The notes beneath the pieces are model-generated. The model saw only the letters and a program-made list of their open reading frames with translations, was not told where the DNA came from and did no database searches. From a virus: a stretch of 64,000 nt of DNA. The stretch lies in the IMG/VR virus record IMGVR_UViG_3300027996_000023, positions 1 through 64,000 of that record; one strand, 5' to 3'. The translations under genes were made by a program, and so were the position numbers. Positions 28,318-35,621 of the stretch are shown in pieces; the stretch's first letter is position 1; each line of letters begins with the position of its first letter.

Positions 28318-28688
28318 TACCTTCTTTTTTGTTGTTGTTTATATAATTTTTCACACTCTAACTGTTTCTCCCGTACCATCGCATAAAAGAAATCCGGATT
28401 CTCCACCATCGATTTATTCATGTCCACAATCCCACTTGCCCTCTGATCATTAACATGTATAGACACCTTGTAGTTATGCCTATCCACGTAAATAGACAAA
28501 AAATCCGATTGATACCCCCTAATCAACTGCAAGGCCGAACCCCTATCAGGAAGTCGAGTCTTGTATATATTATCATCCTTCCCTAAATAAAACTTACTCT
28601 TCTCTCTGGTTAGCCACTCCTCAATCTCCTTAATGTTTTCCTTTAAGGTCATGGTTTCACCACTAATACGTTTTTTACTTAATGCCAT
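28317..28688 (-). CDS. Hypothetical protein, 123 aa
   Basis: Lys/Glu-rich with a small Tyr/Val-containing core (YLGKDDNIYKTRLPDRGS, FLSIYVDRHNYKVSIHV). The stop overlaps the chaperonin ATG. A promoter lies so close upstream that the ATG at 28688 would have almost no leader. The second methionine (28652, MTLKENIKEI) is therefore a plausible alternative start. No known domain. Confidence 0.65.
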   Translation of the reverse strand: MALSKKRISGETMTLKENIKEIEEWLTREKSKFYLGKDDNIYKTRLPDRGSALQLIRGYQSDFLSIYVDRHNYKVSIHVNDQRASGIVDMNKSMVENPDFFYAMVREKQLECEKLYKQQQKRR

Positions 28689-28695
28689 TGCTCTG

Positions 28696-28727
28696 CAAAT
28701 TTAATATTATAAAATAATTCTATCCAA
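28696..28727 (-). promoter_or_regulatory. Bacteroidetes-type promoter ahead of the chaperonin block
   Basis: Minus strand TTG, 21 bp, TAAATTTG (matches TAnnTTTG). It overlaps the end of the upstream gene and points into the 123-aa gene and the GroEL/GroES block. Confidence 0.62.
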
Positions 28728-29094
28728 TCCTTGACATATATTCCAATATACGCAAGAACTCATCAAGCTTGCTCTGCTGATGTATATAACCATCCTTTGG
28801 TATATTTACCCCATAAAACTTCAAATCCATCCCAAACTTATGCTTACCAATCTTTACCACCTTTATCCACTCCACCCCATAAGTCATAAACCTCTCATCC
28901 CCCCAATACCTGTTCTCGTAAAAATTCTTAAACCTAATGTCCAAATAAACCCTCTTGTTCCTACGTATCTTAAACCAAACCAAACGCTTTTCCTTCTCTA
29001 TGCCATAAGAACTCCAGCCAAACCTCTCCACCATCATCTCCAAGAACTCCCTGTAAGCCTTTATCCTAAACTTCCTCGGCCTTCCCATAACCAT
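28720..29094 (-). CDS. Hypothetical basic protein, 124 aa
   Basis: Start taken at 29094 (MVMGRPRKFRIKAYREF), because the longer frame runs back through a terminator hairpin; 29088 (GTTATGGGAAG context) is equally possible. Rich in Arg, Lys and aromatics (RRNKRVYLDIRFKNFYENRYW), compatible with nucleic-acid binding. No family recognised. Confidence 0.6.
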   Translation of the reverse strand: MVMGRPRKFRIKAYREFLEMMVERFGWSSYGIEKEKRLVWFKIRRNKRVYLDIRFKNFYENRYWGDERFMTYGVEWIKVVKIGKHKFGMDLKFYGVNIPKDGYIHQQSKLDEFLRILEYMSRIG

Positions 29095-29118
29095 ATGTTT
29101 TACTCTTCCGCTTTTTGT

Positions 29119-29152
29119 GATAAAAAGGCCCATCCCCACTATAGAATGGGCC
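29119..29152 (-). terminator. Intrinsic terminator
   Basis: Minus strand GGCCCAT, 12-nt loop, ATGGGCC, then TTTTTATC. It lies directly after the 59-aa gene (stop at 29176) and upstream of the 124-aa gene. Confidence 0.8.
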
Positions 29153-29175
29153 AGAACTGATAAAAGCACTAATAT

Positions 29176-29355
29176 TCATCTACCAACTACCTTGCTGGTA
29201 TATATTATCTTCAACTTAACCAAAGCAGCATCAAAAGCCTCCTCTGGACTCTGCTTACCCTTTATAGTAAAAGACATAGGGGCACCCCTACCTGTTACCA
29301 ATACCCGGCACAGCCAAGTTCCCTTATGCTCCTTTACCTTTAAATCCAACTCCAT
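29176..29355 (-). CDS. Hypothetical protein, 59 aa
   Basis: Start taken at the ATG at 29355 (MELDLKVKEHKGTW); the longer frame starts with TTG. Predicted beta-beta-alpha pattern: LCRVLVTGRGAPMSFTIKG then PEEAFDAALVKLKIIY. Looks like a small folded domain; no family recognised. Followed by an intrinsic terminator. Confidence 0.65.
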   Translation of the reverse strand: MELDLKVKEHKGTWLCRVLVTGRGAPMSFTIKGKQSPEEAFDAALVKLKIIYTSKVVGR

Positions 29356-29376
29356 AACGCTCAACCATCTAAATCA

Positions 29377-29475
29377 TCAATAACCCTTGTTCTTCTTCTT
29401 AGAGCCAGTAGTACCCAATACCACTCGCTTCTTCTTTTTAATAGGCTTTTTCTTTACCTTTCGCTTCTTTGCCAT
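29377..29475 (-). CDS. Tiny lysine-rich protein, 32 aa
   Basis: Start taken at 29475 (MAKKRKVKKKPIKKKKRVVL); the longer frame in front runs through a likely promoter. About half of the residues are Lys or Arg, ending GTTGSKKKNKGY. Such a peptide would bind DNA or RNA, or neutralise packaged DNA. Function is a guess from composition. Confidence 0.6.
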   Translation of the reverse strand: MAKKRKVKKKPIKKKKRVVLGTTGSKKKNKGY

Positions 29476-29552
29476 AATAATTGATTTATACTTGAAAAAA
29501 TTGCAGAGGACTTGGTAAGAACTTTTTCTAACTTGCGAACTTAGCGTGTTTA

Positions 29553-29560
29553 CAAATATA
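29553..29560 (-). promoter_or_regulatory. Possible promoter (-7 box only)
   Basis: Minus strand TATATTTG fits TAnnTTTG perfectly. No clear TTG lies 19-21 bp upstream, so this is a weaker call. It would give a leader of about 70 nt before the 32-aa gene. Confidence 0.4.
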
Positions 29561-29605
29561 CTTTTCCCATAATTGCCCCTGCATGTCATTATAAAGTTAA
29601 TACTT

Positions 29606-29872
29606 TCATACGCTCATAGCAACTTTTATTATCTTTTTATCCAAACACTCATCCCTCCAGCCACTCAGTATATCCCTAGCCCTTCCAACATCCCTAAAGT
29701 CCACATACCCTCCACCATCCAAATTAGTAGCCACTACCCAATACACCACATTACTGTCTTTAAGGTCCTGTATCTTTATCATCGGCAAGTAATAACATTC
29801 AACATTAACAAGATCAACCTCGCTAACATCCACCAACTCCTCCCGTATATCTTCTTGCTCTTGCTCAATCAT
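29606..29872 (-). CDS. Hypothetical acidic protein, 88 aa
   Basis: Begins MIEQEQEDIREELVDVSEVD and has a beta-like middle (SNVVYWVVATNLDGGGYVDF) and a helical end. Its start overlaps the stop of the 133-aa gene by 4 bp (ATGA), so the pair is coupled. Unknown function. Confidence 0.65.
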   Translation of the reverse strand: MIEQEQEDIREELVDVSEVDLVNVECYYLPMIKIQDLKDSNVVYWVVATNLDGGGYVDFRDVGRARDILSGWRDECLDKKIIKVAMSV

Positions 29873-30270
29873 CCTATATACCCTAAACCCTTCAAAGTCT
29901 TACGCAAGCTTGCCTTAGCAGATACCATGCGCTCATCTTCACAAAGATAAATAATATCGTTACGATCCAACTCATTCATGTAAAACACTCTGTCAATAGC
30001 CTTGAACGGAGCTGGCTGCATAGTGAACACGTAAGTCTTTTTGTCTTGAACTATCACACAGGGGAATCTAAAGAAGATAGAATTAAGAAAGTCCTGTATA
30101 GCAGCTATAATCTTCTTTGCTATAGGCAAAACCTTCTCTATGATATCATCAGCCTGCTCTATGATCTCCACCACCTTGCGGCCGTTAACCTTCTTCGCAA
30201 TAAGAACCTTTCCATTTTCAAGAAGAACTCCCCCAATGGAATCATCCTTCGTTGCTACATACTTTTTCAT
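29869..30270 (-). CDS. Hypothetical protein with amphipathic helix, 133 aa
   Basis: N-terminal strands (VATKDDSIGGVLLENGKVLI), a helix (ADDIIEKVLPIAKKIIAAIQDF) amphipathic enough to touch a membrane, and a C-terminal charged part (SLRKTLKGLGYIG). No family recognised. Coupled to the 88-aa gene downstream. Confidence 0.65.
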   Translation of the reverse strand: MKKYVATKDDSIGGVLLENGKVLIAKKVNGRKVVEIIEQADDIIEKVLPIAKKIIAAIQDFLNSIFFRFPCVIVQDKKTYVFTMQPAPFKAIDRVFYMNELDRNDIIYLCEDERMVSAKASLRKTLKGLGYIG

Positions 30271-30294
30271 AATATATATTTAAGTTATTAAATT

Positions 30295-30387
30295 CTATCT
30301 GTATAATAAATACCCTCGATAGTGTTCTCCACTACTACTGGGCCTAACAGCTTCGCTAGGGGGATAATCCCTACGCTCCATTTTCAT
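30295..30387 (-). CDS. Possible small protein, 30 aa
   Basis: ATG at 30387 overlaps the stop of the 170-aa gene (TGATG). Translation MKMERRDYPPSEAVRPSSSG... ends GYLLYR. Fills an otherwise empty gap between two genes, which supports coding, but its size makes proof impossible by eye. Confidence 0.4.
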   Translation of the reverse strand: MKMERRDYPPSEAVRPSSSGEHYRGYLLYR

Positions 30388-30899
30388 CACAATATCTTTA
30401 AAATCTTAACCCTCTTAATAATACGTTTCCTAGTCTTGTACTTATTACTCGGCTCGTCCCGATAACTACCATCCTCACAATCTTCACACAACTCCAATAA
30501 ATCATAAGCACCATGACCATAATGCAATACACCCCAGTCCTCAGCCTCCTCCCTGTCCTCAAAAGCAATATTATTAGCCCCCTTAAATGTCTCCCCCTCG
30601 TCAAGAACCTCCTGAGTAACCACCCCAGCTTTAGTTAATGCTATCTTCATGTTTCTTTTTTTTTCAATATTACCCAAATATACCCTAAGACTAAATAACT
30701 CTCTCTCTAATGACAAAACCTGCAACATAACTATATCTATAAGCTTCTCCCTAGCAGCAGCATAAGTGCCAAACAACAACATACTGCCCACTACCTTGGA
30801 ATAGCGCATTCCCCCAGAATAAAAAAACAAACTGTCCTCGTAGTCTATAAACACATAGCTTATACTGTGACTACACAAGTTTAACATATACTTATTCAT
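30387..30899 (-). CDS. Hypothetical protein, 170 aa
   Basis: N-terminal half is apolar/aromatic (YVFIDYEDSLFFYSGGMRYS); the C-terminal half is acidic with a cysteine pair (LLELCEDCEDGSYRDEPSN) and a very basic end (KYKTRKRIIKRVKILKIL). The two halves look unlike each other; an internal start at MKIALTKAG (30653) is possible. Function unknown. Confidence 0.6.
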   Translation of the reverse strand: MNKYMLNLCSHSISYVFIDYEDSLFFYSGGMRYSKVVGSMLLFGTYAAAREKLIDIVMLQVLSLERELFSLRVYLGNIEKKRNMKIALTKAGVVTQEVLDEGETFKGANNIAFEDREEAEDWGVLHYGHGAYDLLELCEDCEDGSYRDEPSNKYKTRKRIIKRVKILKIL

Positions 30900-30905
30900 A
30901 AGACA

Positions 30906-31142
30906 CTACCTAAATAACCCCTTTAATGATGGCCACTGAAGAGGAGGTAGTTCTGGAAACTTAAATTCAAAACACTTATCAACCTCATCCCTCCCAGCCA
31001 CATAAGGTGGACAAAACTCTTGCCAGCGTACCTTCAGCTTATTCGTAGTACACTGGATCCGTAATATCTCAAAAAAATCCCCCAAAAGCAAAGGTGCCCT
31101 GACCAACATGGGATAACTAAACGACTCTTCTATATTTCTCAT
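30906..31142 (-). CDS. Hypothetical protein, 78 aa
   Basis: MRNIEESFSYPMLVRAPLLL... ending PPLQWPSLKGLFR. Contains three cysteines and many aromatics. Its ATG overlaps the stop of the 93-aa gene (ATGA), so they are coupled. No family recognised. Confidence 0.62.
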   Translation of the reverse strand: MRNIEESFSYPMLVRAPLLLGDFFEILRIQCTTNKLKVRWQEFCPPYVAGRDEVDKCFEFKFPELPPLQWPSLKGLFR

Positions 31143-31420
31143 AATACATTATTTCGCTTCTTTAATAAATCCATCCCCACACTCTTCCTATACCCGTTCA
31201 CAGCACTCAAAACAGCAGTAATACGAACCCTCCGCTTACTGTCTATAGTAGGACCTACTAACTTATCTACCGCATCCTTAGCACCCAATGCTATCACTAC
31301 ACTACCATACACACCACAAGACAACGTTATCAACTTCTTACGCTTCATGTCATATACCCGACACTTAACACTTATGCGCCCTTCCTTAGTCCTATATAAC
31401 CCTTTAGGTAAATCTCTCAT
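31139..31420 (-). CDS. Hypothetical basic protein, 93 aa
   Basis: Starts MRDLPKGLYRTKEGRISVKC, a short beta-rich, Lys/Arg-rich protein with the helix AVLSAVNGYRKSVGMDLLKK. The opening 'LPKGLYRTKEGRISVKCRVYD' resembles DNA-binding arms of the AP2-like/integrase N-terminal type, which have a three-strand sheet. This is a weak resemblance only. Preceded by AAATAAGTT-ATG, the recurrent start context. Confidence 0.62.
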   Translation of the reverse strand: MRDLPKGLYRTKEGRISVKCRVYDMKRKKLITLSCGVYGSVVIALGAKDAVDKLVGPTIDSKRRVRITAVLSAVNGYRKSVGMDLLKKRNNVL

Positions 31421-31423
31421 AAC

Positions 31424-31531
31424 TTATTTCTTAATCCCCAACTTGTGCATATTTTGCACAAGTTTAAAACAGAGGCAGATGGAGTCCTTCAAAAAATAAC
31501 TTCCTTCCCAGTAAAGTAGTTTAATGCTCAC
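31424..31531 (-). CDS. Possible small ORF, 35 aa, GTG start
   Basis: GTG at 31531 leads to a stop 3 bp ahead of the 93-aa gene. Translation MSIKLLYWEGSYFLKDSICL... It contains the perfect inverted repeat described separately, so the stretch may be regulatory and not coding. Confidence 0.25.
   Translation of the reverse strand: MSIKLLYWEGSYFLKDSICLCFKLVQNMHKLGIKK
31440..31464. promoter_or_regulatory. Perfect 10-bp inverted repeat, possible operator
   Basis: AACTTGTGCA, 5-bp spacer TATTT, TGCACAAGTT. Located just upstream of the 31139-31420 gene. No T-tract follows on either strand, so a protein-binding site is more likely than a terminator. Confidence 0.5.
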
Positions 31532-31545
31532 CTGCCCCCTTATCT

Positions 31546-32130
31546 TTATATACACTCAAATGCCTTGCGTAACTTCCTAGCTTGATCTTCACTCAAATCC
31601 TCCTCCACATACCCATCCGTAGTCCATACCCGTACAGTCTTTATTAACTTGCTCTGAAATAAAGCCAATTCCTTGCGCTTTCCAAATACACCCCCAAAGT
31701 ATAATAAAAACTTATTCTTACAGTTAAAATCTGAATCATGCTTCAACGTTAGCCGAACATCACCCTCAAGTAAGAAATTAACCTTCTGGTCCTCGCCTAT
31801 ACAAGACCCTGACCCAAATGCCCTAATACACAATATCAAAGAACTACTACCCTTGGTCATCATAAACGATAATCCATTCTCGGAATCGTCAGAACAAATA
31901 ACCCTGCCTCGCATACTCCTAAATGACTTTCCAGAAACCTTGTCTACCGTTACCTTCATAACATTCTCGCAACTGTACTCAACAACCGATGTGCTGTCAT
32001 CAACCAAGTACTCCCACTTGCCATCATCCTTCAATAATACAACATCCCCCGACTCAGTAGTAGCCCTTAATTGTCCTTGACTTTCTGTAAATAGAAACAT
32101 AACCAGAATCATAACTAAATAATTTCTCAT
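31546..32130 (-). CDS. Secreted/periplasmic protein, 194 aa
   Basis: Signal peptide MRNYLVMILVMFLFTESQGQ with likely cleavage after residue 18-20, then LRATTESGDVVLLKDDGKWE. This opening (quality like 'T-x-DG-x-V-L-L-x-DDGTWEY') is frequent in exported Bacteroidetes proteins. Five to six cysteines occur in the mature part, suiting disulfides in the periplasm. Role unknown; an early exported phage protein could alter the cell envelope or block superinfection. Confidence 0.7.
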   Translation of the reverse strand: MRNYLVMILVMFLFTESQGQLRATTESGDVVLLKDDGKWEYLVDDSTSVVEYSCENVMKVTVDKVSGKSFRSMRGRVICSDDSENGLSFMMTKGSSSLILCIRAFGSGSCIGEDQKVNFLLEGDVRLTLKHDSDFNCKNKFLLYFGGVFGKRKELALFQSKLIKTVRVWTTDGYVEEDLSEDQARKLRKAFECI

Positions 32131-32185
32131 AATAATTGTGCTTTTATAAATTAATAAATAAATAAACCCTCATATACACCTACGT

Positions 32186-32323
32186 TCATGGCAAGTCTAT
32201 GTCGTCACGACATATAACCCACCATACAAATATGAATGCCAAAACCAATAACGATAAACCCGTACCAATCAAAACCCAAAATAATAAAATACCCATAATA
32301 GCCATTGATATGTATTCATGCAT
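32186..32323 (-). CDS. Small membrane protein, 45 aa
   Basis: Translation starts MHEYISMAIMGILLFWVLIG and continues with an unbroken hydrophobic stretch to WWVIC, then RDDIDLP. One long or two short transmembrane helices. It fills the gap between the regulator and the secreted protein in the same direction. Unknown role. Confidence 0.55.
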   Translation of the reverse strand: MHEYISMAIMGILLFWVLIGTGLSLLVLAFIFVWWVICRDDIDLP

Positions 32324-32331
32324 AATAAACC

Positions 32332-32748
32332 CTATCCAGTTGATAATATCTTCTTAAAATAGCTCTGTACGTCCCTTATGGCATACGCACCCTTCGTGCT
32401 TACTTGAAAAACCCCTCCCCTCCTTGATGGGTGGGAGATGTTTACTATTAAACCCTCCTTGATTAATGCGCTGACCGTTGACTTAGCCTGTGATAAATTA
32501 ATACCTATCTCTAATGCAATTATCTTGTTCGTTGGAATGTCATCTGAGTCCGATACAAATACTAATGTGTTGTAGCTGCTGGCGTTAATTCCATACTTGT
32601 CCTTAATGTATTTATACGTGGTTATTACCCCTCGCATTACCTTATGGACCTCATGTTTTGTCAATAGCAACCACCTGTCTTTGGGTAATTCTGTTCCAAA
32701 TGTGAATAATTTATTGCCGCTTAATCTGTACTCAGGGCTATCTTCCAT
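32332..32748 (-). CDS. Winged-helix (MarR-like) regulator
   Basis: 138 aa. Helix-turn-helix in residues about 75-105 (DDIPTNKIIALEIGINLSQA then KSTVSALIKEGLIVNISHPS) followed by a beta-wing (RRGGVFQVSTKGAYAI). This is the usual MarR/winged-helix order. It is the first leftward gene next to the divergent control region, a position where phages place the regulator deciding between the two transcription programmes. Preceded by AAAAAGTT-ATG. The role as master switch is inference. Confidence 0.68.
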   Translation of the reverse strand: MEDSPEYRLSGNKLFTFGTELPKDRWLLLTKHEVHKVMRGVITTYKYIKDKYGINASSYNTLVFVSDSDDIPTNKIIALEIGINLSQAKSTVSALIKEGLIVNISHPSRRGGVFQVSTKGAYAIRDVQSYFKKILSTG

Positions 32749-32972
32749 AACTTTTTACTGTAATTTATAAATTATCTTAATTTCTCTTCCACAACCTTGA
32801 AGTGCGTTTCTGGACTCTCAGGGCACTTTTTGAGTAAAAAATGGTGAAAATTTAGTGAAAAATCGTCCGATAATCTACAATATACGCATATAACAACTAT
32901 TTTACTAACATTTCTGGTTATATTATTTTTTTGGTGTTTTGGAGCGTATTAGTGAATGGGTCAAGCTTATAT

Positions 32973-33027
32973 AATATTTTTGGGGGCGGCTGAAACAAAA
33001 AGGAAACGCAATATTTTTTGGGGGTGG
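32973..33027 (+). repeat. Imperfect direct repeat AATATTTTTGGGGGYGG
   Basis: Copies at 32973-32989 and 33010-33027 differ by one extra T and one C/T change. Both end in a run of five G. May be a protein-binding pair. Confidence 0.55.
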
Positions 33028-33241
33028 GGTCTCTTTTTTTTTTCTGTTTTTGTTTCTGAGTGCAGGTATATATATATCTACTTTCCTGTAATACGCTTAC
33101 TTATATATAAAGCCTATAATTTACATTATGTTAAGTAGACACTTAATAGATTGACTATCAATCACTTAGCAAATTCACTTTCAGCAAACTGTTTAGAAAT
33201 GTAAGTTAGGACACTTTTTGCGGCAAAACGTTCTACCTATT

Positions 33242-33304
33242 TACACGTGTGTGCACGTGTGTGCGTGTGTGTGTGTGTGTACGTGTGTGCACGTGCACGT
33301 GTAT
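33242..33304. repeat. Alternating purine-pyrimidine tract (GT/AC/GC), Z-DNA-prone
   Basis: About 63 bp in which purine and pyrimidine alternate without a break, mostly GT with CACGTG-like blocks. Such DNA readily adopts the left-handed Z form under negative supercoiling. Very unusual in this AT-rich genome. Confidence 0.85.
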
Positions 33305-33535
33305 TTTTCATTTAGGAATGTAATTTTTTTTAGCTGATAGGATTCTATCTGTACATTAACACAACGACCTATTTTTGTATTTTATGCCGTTTTAGTGGTT
33401 TTTTTCAATAGATCTATAAAGTTTTAAATTTATTTTTAATTTATTTTTTAGCCTTGAAACCCTTTATATATCGAAGGTACAGCTATTATGCCTGACAAAT
33501 AGATTTAACTTTATAAAATCTTTTTTATTAAAACA

Positions 33536-33568
33536 TTTGTATTTATGGATTCTTTTGTCGTATATTTG
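33536..33568 (+). promoter_or_regulatory. Bacteroidetes-type promoter of the rightward module
   Basis: TTTG at 33536-33539, 21 bp spacer, TATATTTG at 33561-33568, matching both consensus boxes perfectly. Transcription would begin near 33575. Confidence 0.82.
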
Positions 33569-33574
33569 TGGATA

Positions 33575-33613
33575 CAAGGATGAGACGTACATAACATCCT
33601 TGCTACTACCACA
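33575..33613 (+). promoter_or_regulatory. Leader hairpin plus CTACCACA box
   Basis: CAAGGATG (33575-33582) and CATCCTTG (33595-33602) form an 8-bp stem at the expected RNA 5' end. It is followed by CTACCACA (33606-33613), the same box that follows each tRNA-like element. Confidence 0.6.
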
Positions 33614-33739
33614 TTTTTTTTTAATTCTTTAAACTAACTAACCATGCTAATCTATTTAATTTTTGTGCTCGCAGTTGCTAAGATTTTCAAGGCTTATATC
33701 ACTTCTATCTATTCTTAAAATCCTTTAAAAAATTAAAAC

Positions 33740-33961
33740 ATGCCATTTGAAAATTTAATGAATTCACTCAGTAAAGAACAAAAAACTGAGGTTCTTGAAA
33801 ATGCCGCCCTATATGAATATATATTTTTTGATATTAGCGTTGGTGCTGCTATTACATTAGAGTTTTTAGACGACTTTCCAGAATTTGAGGAAAACGGGTA
33901 TAGCTGTGTTTTGTATGCAGAAGAGTGTTTCAATTTTCTATACGCTGAGAAGTTTATCTAA
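33740..33961 (+). CDS. Hypothetical acidic protein, 73 aa
   Basis: First gene of the rightward module. MPFENLMNSLSKEQKTEVLE... helical, strongly acidic (EFLDDFPEFEENG). Small acidic early phage proteins often act as DNA mimics or inhibitors of host enzymes; there is no direct sign of that here. Followed within 10 bp by the first tRNA-like element. Confidence 0.7.
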   Translation: MPFENLMNSLSKEQKTEVLENAALYEYIFFDISVGAAITLEFLDDFPEFEENGYSCVLYAEECFNFLYAEKFI

Positions 33962-33968
33962 AAAAGGT

Positions 33969-34031
33969 TAGTTGTAAGAAAAAAGGTTCTGAGATTCTTT
34001 CTTGTGGGTTCGACTCCCACTACAGCTACTA
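33969..34031 (+). ncRNA. tRNA-like element, copy 1
   Basis: 7-bp acceptor stem AGTTGTA/TACAGCT (one G-U), T-arm GTGGG-TTCGACT-CCCAC with canonical T-loop, then A and CTA. Only 27 nt lie between acceptor and T-arm, too few for normal D and anticodon arms; they can form one A/U-rich hairpin. It starts 8 bp after the stop at 33961. Confidence 0.75.
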
Positions 34032-34065
34032 AAAATATTTTACCACAATTTTAAATAAGCTAACT

Positions 34066-34335
34066 ATGAAAATTACAATGCACAGCACGAAATTAGAAAA
34101 AAATCCAAACACAAAAACAACGTATCTAAAAGGTGAAACCATAAAAAAGGAAATCACAAAAGAACAGTATCACAATATTACTAATGATAGCACCCTCAAA
34201 GCATTTCGAAGGTTTGGGGGTTTTGAATATGCCGTAAGAAGTTACACTTGTAACGGATACAACGTTACAAGATTAACCTCCACAAGTCCAGACAAGCAAA
34301 CAAAGCACATAAGAGAATTTTCGTTCGAGTGCTAA
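34066..34335 (+). CDS. Hypothetical basic protein, 89 aa
   Basis: MKITMHSTKLEKNPNTKTTY... Lys/Thr-rich, ending KHIREFSFEC. The end alternates polar and apolar residues, suggesting a small beta fold. Start preceded by GCTAACT-ATG. Flanked by tRNA-like copies 1 and 2. No family recognised. Confidence 0.68.
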   Translation: MKITMHSTKLEKNPNTKTTYLKGETIKKEITKEQYHNITNDSTLKAFRRFGGFEYAVRSYTCNGYNVTRLTSTSPDKQTKHIREFSFEC

Positions 34336-34342
34336 AAAAGAT

Positions 34343-34406
34343 TAGTTGTAAGAAAAAAAGGTTCTGAGATTTTATCTTGTGGGTTCGACTCCCACTACAG
34401 CTACTA
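34343..34406 (+). ncRNA. tRNA-like element, copy 2
   Basis: Same design as copy 1: AGTTGTA/TACAGCT acceptor, identical T-arm, CTA end, 28 nt between. Begins directly after the stop of the 89-aa gene. Confidence 0.75.
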
Positions 34407-34443
34407 AAAATATTTTTCTACCACTTTAAAAAATCTAACTGTT

Positions 34444-34716
34444 ATGATTTTTCCCTCTGAAATGTCAATTTATTTTGACAAGTATAATGCTAAAACGGCT
34501 GAGTTCTTTGCACTTCCTTTTTACTGCAAAAATGAGTATTATTTTACTTTGGATTTTTGGTTGGGTAACGACCAAGAACAAATCGAAGGAATAATATATA
34601 AGAAAAAAGGTTTTTTAATTATAGAACCTAATAATGATATTTTATATTTTTCAGAACCTCAGCAAGCAAGCATTTTAGATTTTATTAAATCATCTTTCCT
34701 AAAATCTAAAAAATGA
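34444..34716 (+). CDS. Hypothetical protein, 90 aa
   Basis: MIFPSEMSIYFDKYNAKTAE..., rich in aromatic residues with alternating strands (EYYFTLDFWLGNDQEQIEG, GFLIIEPNNDILYF). Start context CTAACTGTT-ATG. Overlaps the next gene by 4 bp (ATGA), so this block of four genes (34444-35537) is a coupled run without tRNA-like separators inside it. Confidence 0.68.
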   Translation: MIFPSEMSIYFDKYNAKTAEFFALPFYCKNEYYFTLDFWLGNDQEQIEGIIYKKKGFLIIEPNNDILYFSEPQQASILDFIKSSFLKSKK

Positions 34717-35096
34717 AAAAATTTACAATTCGTAGACATTTGAGCAAAGGTCAATATTTTGGTTTCTTTCAAGTCAGAGGATATATAACAGACAGTAAAC
34801 AAGGAGAAGTCCTTTTTTATGTCAATCCAGAAACTCAAAACCTTGTTATGCAAGATTGTATTTTACATAACAAGGTTAACCAAAGTATAAAAATTTTTGA
34901 AGGCCAAAATAAAAGGCCTTGTGCCTACATTATTTGCGGCAAAGTTGAAGTAAAAGACGCCACAAGGGTTGAGGGTATAAAAGTATCTTATAACCCGAAA
35001 AAAAGTCCAAATTGGACTATAAATAACAAGCCGTCAAATTTTGCGAAGGTCAATAAAATTGAAACATTTGGGACTAAACTTTTTGGGCTCAGTTAA
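34713..35096 (+). CDS. Hypothetical basic protein, 127 aa
   Basis: MKKFTIRRHLSKGQYFGFFQ... beta-rich and basic. Contains two cysteines and ends NKIETFGTKLFGLS. Could be nucleic-acid binding by charge. Coupled to the previous gene. Unknown function. Confidence 0.66.
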   Translation: MKKFTIRRHLSKGQYFGFFQVRGYITDSKQGEVLFYVNPETQNLVMQDCILHNKVNQSIKIFEGQNKRPCAYIICGKVEVKDATRVEGIKVSYNPKKSPNWTINNKPSNFAKVNKIETFGTKLFGLS

Positions 35097-35109
35097 AAAA
35101 AATCTAAAA

Positions 35110-35334
35110 ATGTACATTAACAAAAAATTTGAAGATAGAGATTATATATTTTGTCTTGTCTCTATAGCCTTATACAATTTGCCTAATAATGATAGCTCAG
35201 ATTTTGAGCTATACAAACAAGCAAAAAAAATAGCTGAGCAGCTATTTAACGACTACAGAAAAGACAAAATAAATACAATAGGGTTCGATGATTCGGACAC
35301 AATTTTAATTTATACAAAAAATTACAAAAAATGA
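35110..35334 (+). CDS. Hypothetical protein, 74 aa
   Basis: Start taken at 35110 (MYINKKFEDRDYIFCLVSIA), because the longer frame runs into the previous gene. Helical, mixed charge; ends with Lys/Tyr. Overlaps the next gene (ATGA). No family recognised. Confidence 0.64.
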   Translation: MYINKKFEDRDYIFCLVSIALYNLPNNDSSDFELYKQAKKIAEQLFNDYRKDKINTIGFDDSDTILIYTKNYKK

Positions 35335-35537
35335 CAAACTTAGAAAAAATTGAGTCTCTATTCATAGGAGATTCTATAATAGACCTAAATGGCAAACAGA
35401 TTGAAAAAATGAAGGAAAATGTATATTATATACATTGTACTTCGAGCGGTTGGAAAACTGCCACAGTTACAAAAACGGAGTTGATTGAAGTTTTTGTGAC
35501 AGGAAAAAAAGACTTGCTGAGTCTTATTTGGGAGTGA
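35331..35537 (+). CDS. Hypothetical protein, 68 aa
   Basis: MTNLEKIESLFIGDSIIDLN... with the strand YYIHCTSSGWKTATVTKTEL. Compact alpha/beta pattern. Last of the coupled run before tRNA-like copy 3. Unknown function. Confidence 0.65.
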   Translation: MTNLEKIESLFIGDSIIDLNGKQIEKMKENVYYIHCTSSGWKTATVTKTELIEVFVTGKKDLLSLIWE

Positions 35538-35569
35538 TTTTTTTCAACTCCATAGAAAAAGCTGTAAGA

Positions 35570-35621
35570 AAAAAGGTTCTGAGATTTTATCTTGTGGGTT
35601 CGACTCCCACTACGGCTGCTA
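35570..35621 (+). ncRNA. tRNA-like element, copy 3
   Basis: AGCTGTA/TACGGCT acceptor (one U-G pair), T-arm identical to the others, then G and CTA. The base changes against copies 1 and 2 keep pairing intact. Confidence 0.75.

Larger units (their letters stand above)
32749..33739. other. Divergent non-coding control region (~990 bp)
   Basis: No credible gene on either strand. It separates the leftward regulator gene from the rightward accessory module. It holds two G-rich direct repeats, a Z-DNA-prone tract, A/T-rich blocks, a strong rightward promoter with a hairpin leader, and presumably the leftward promoter, for which I found no convincing consensus match. Confidence 0.7.

Noticed and set aside
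27331-29160. Plus-strand ORFs opposite the chaperonin and the 124-aa gene (27331-27807, 28780-29160)
   Set aside because: Opposite conserved GroEL-like coding sequence, and rich in Pro/His/Tyr as expected of antisense frames.
29476-29589. N-terminal extension of the 32-aa Lys-rich protein
   Set aside because: The extension (38 aa) runs through a -7 promoter box and is unlike the basic peptide; the internal ATG is the likely start.
32956-33138. 60-aa plus-strand ORF in the divergent region
   Set aside because: Made of G-rich repeats, T-runs and TATA repeats; no initiation context and no family.
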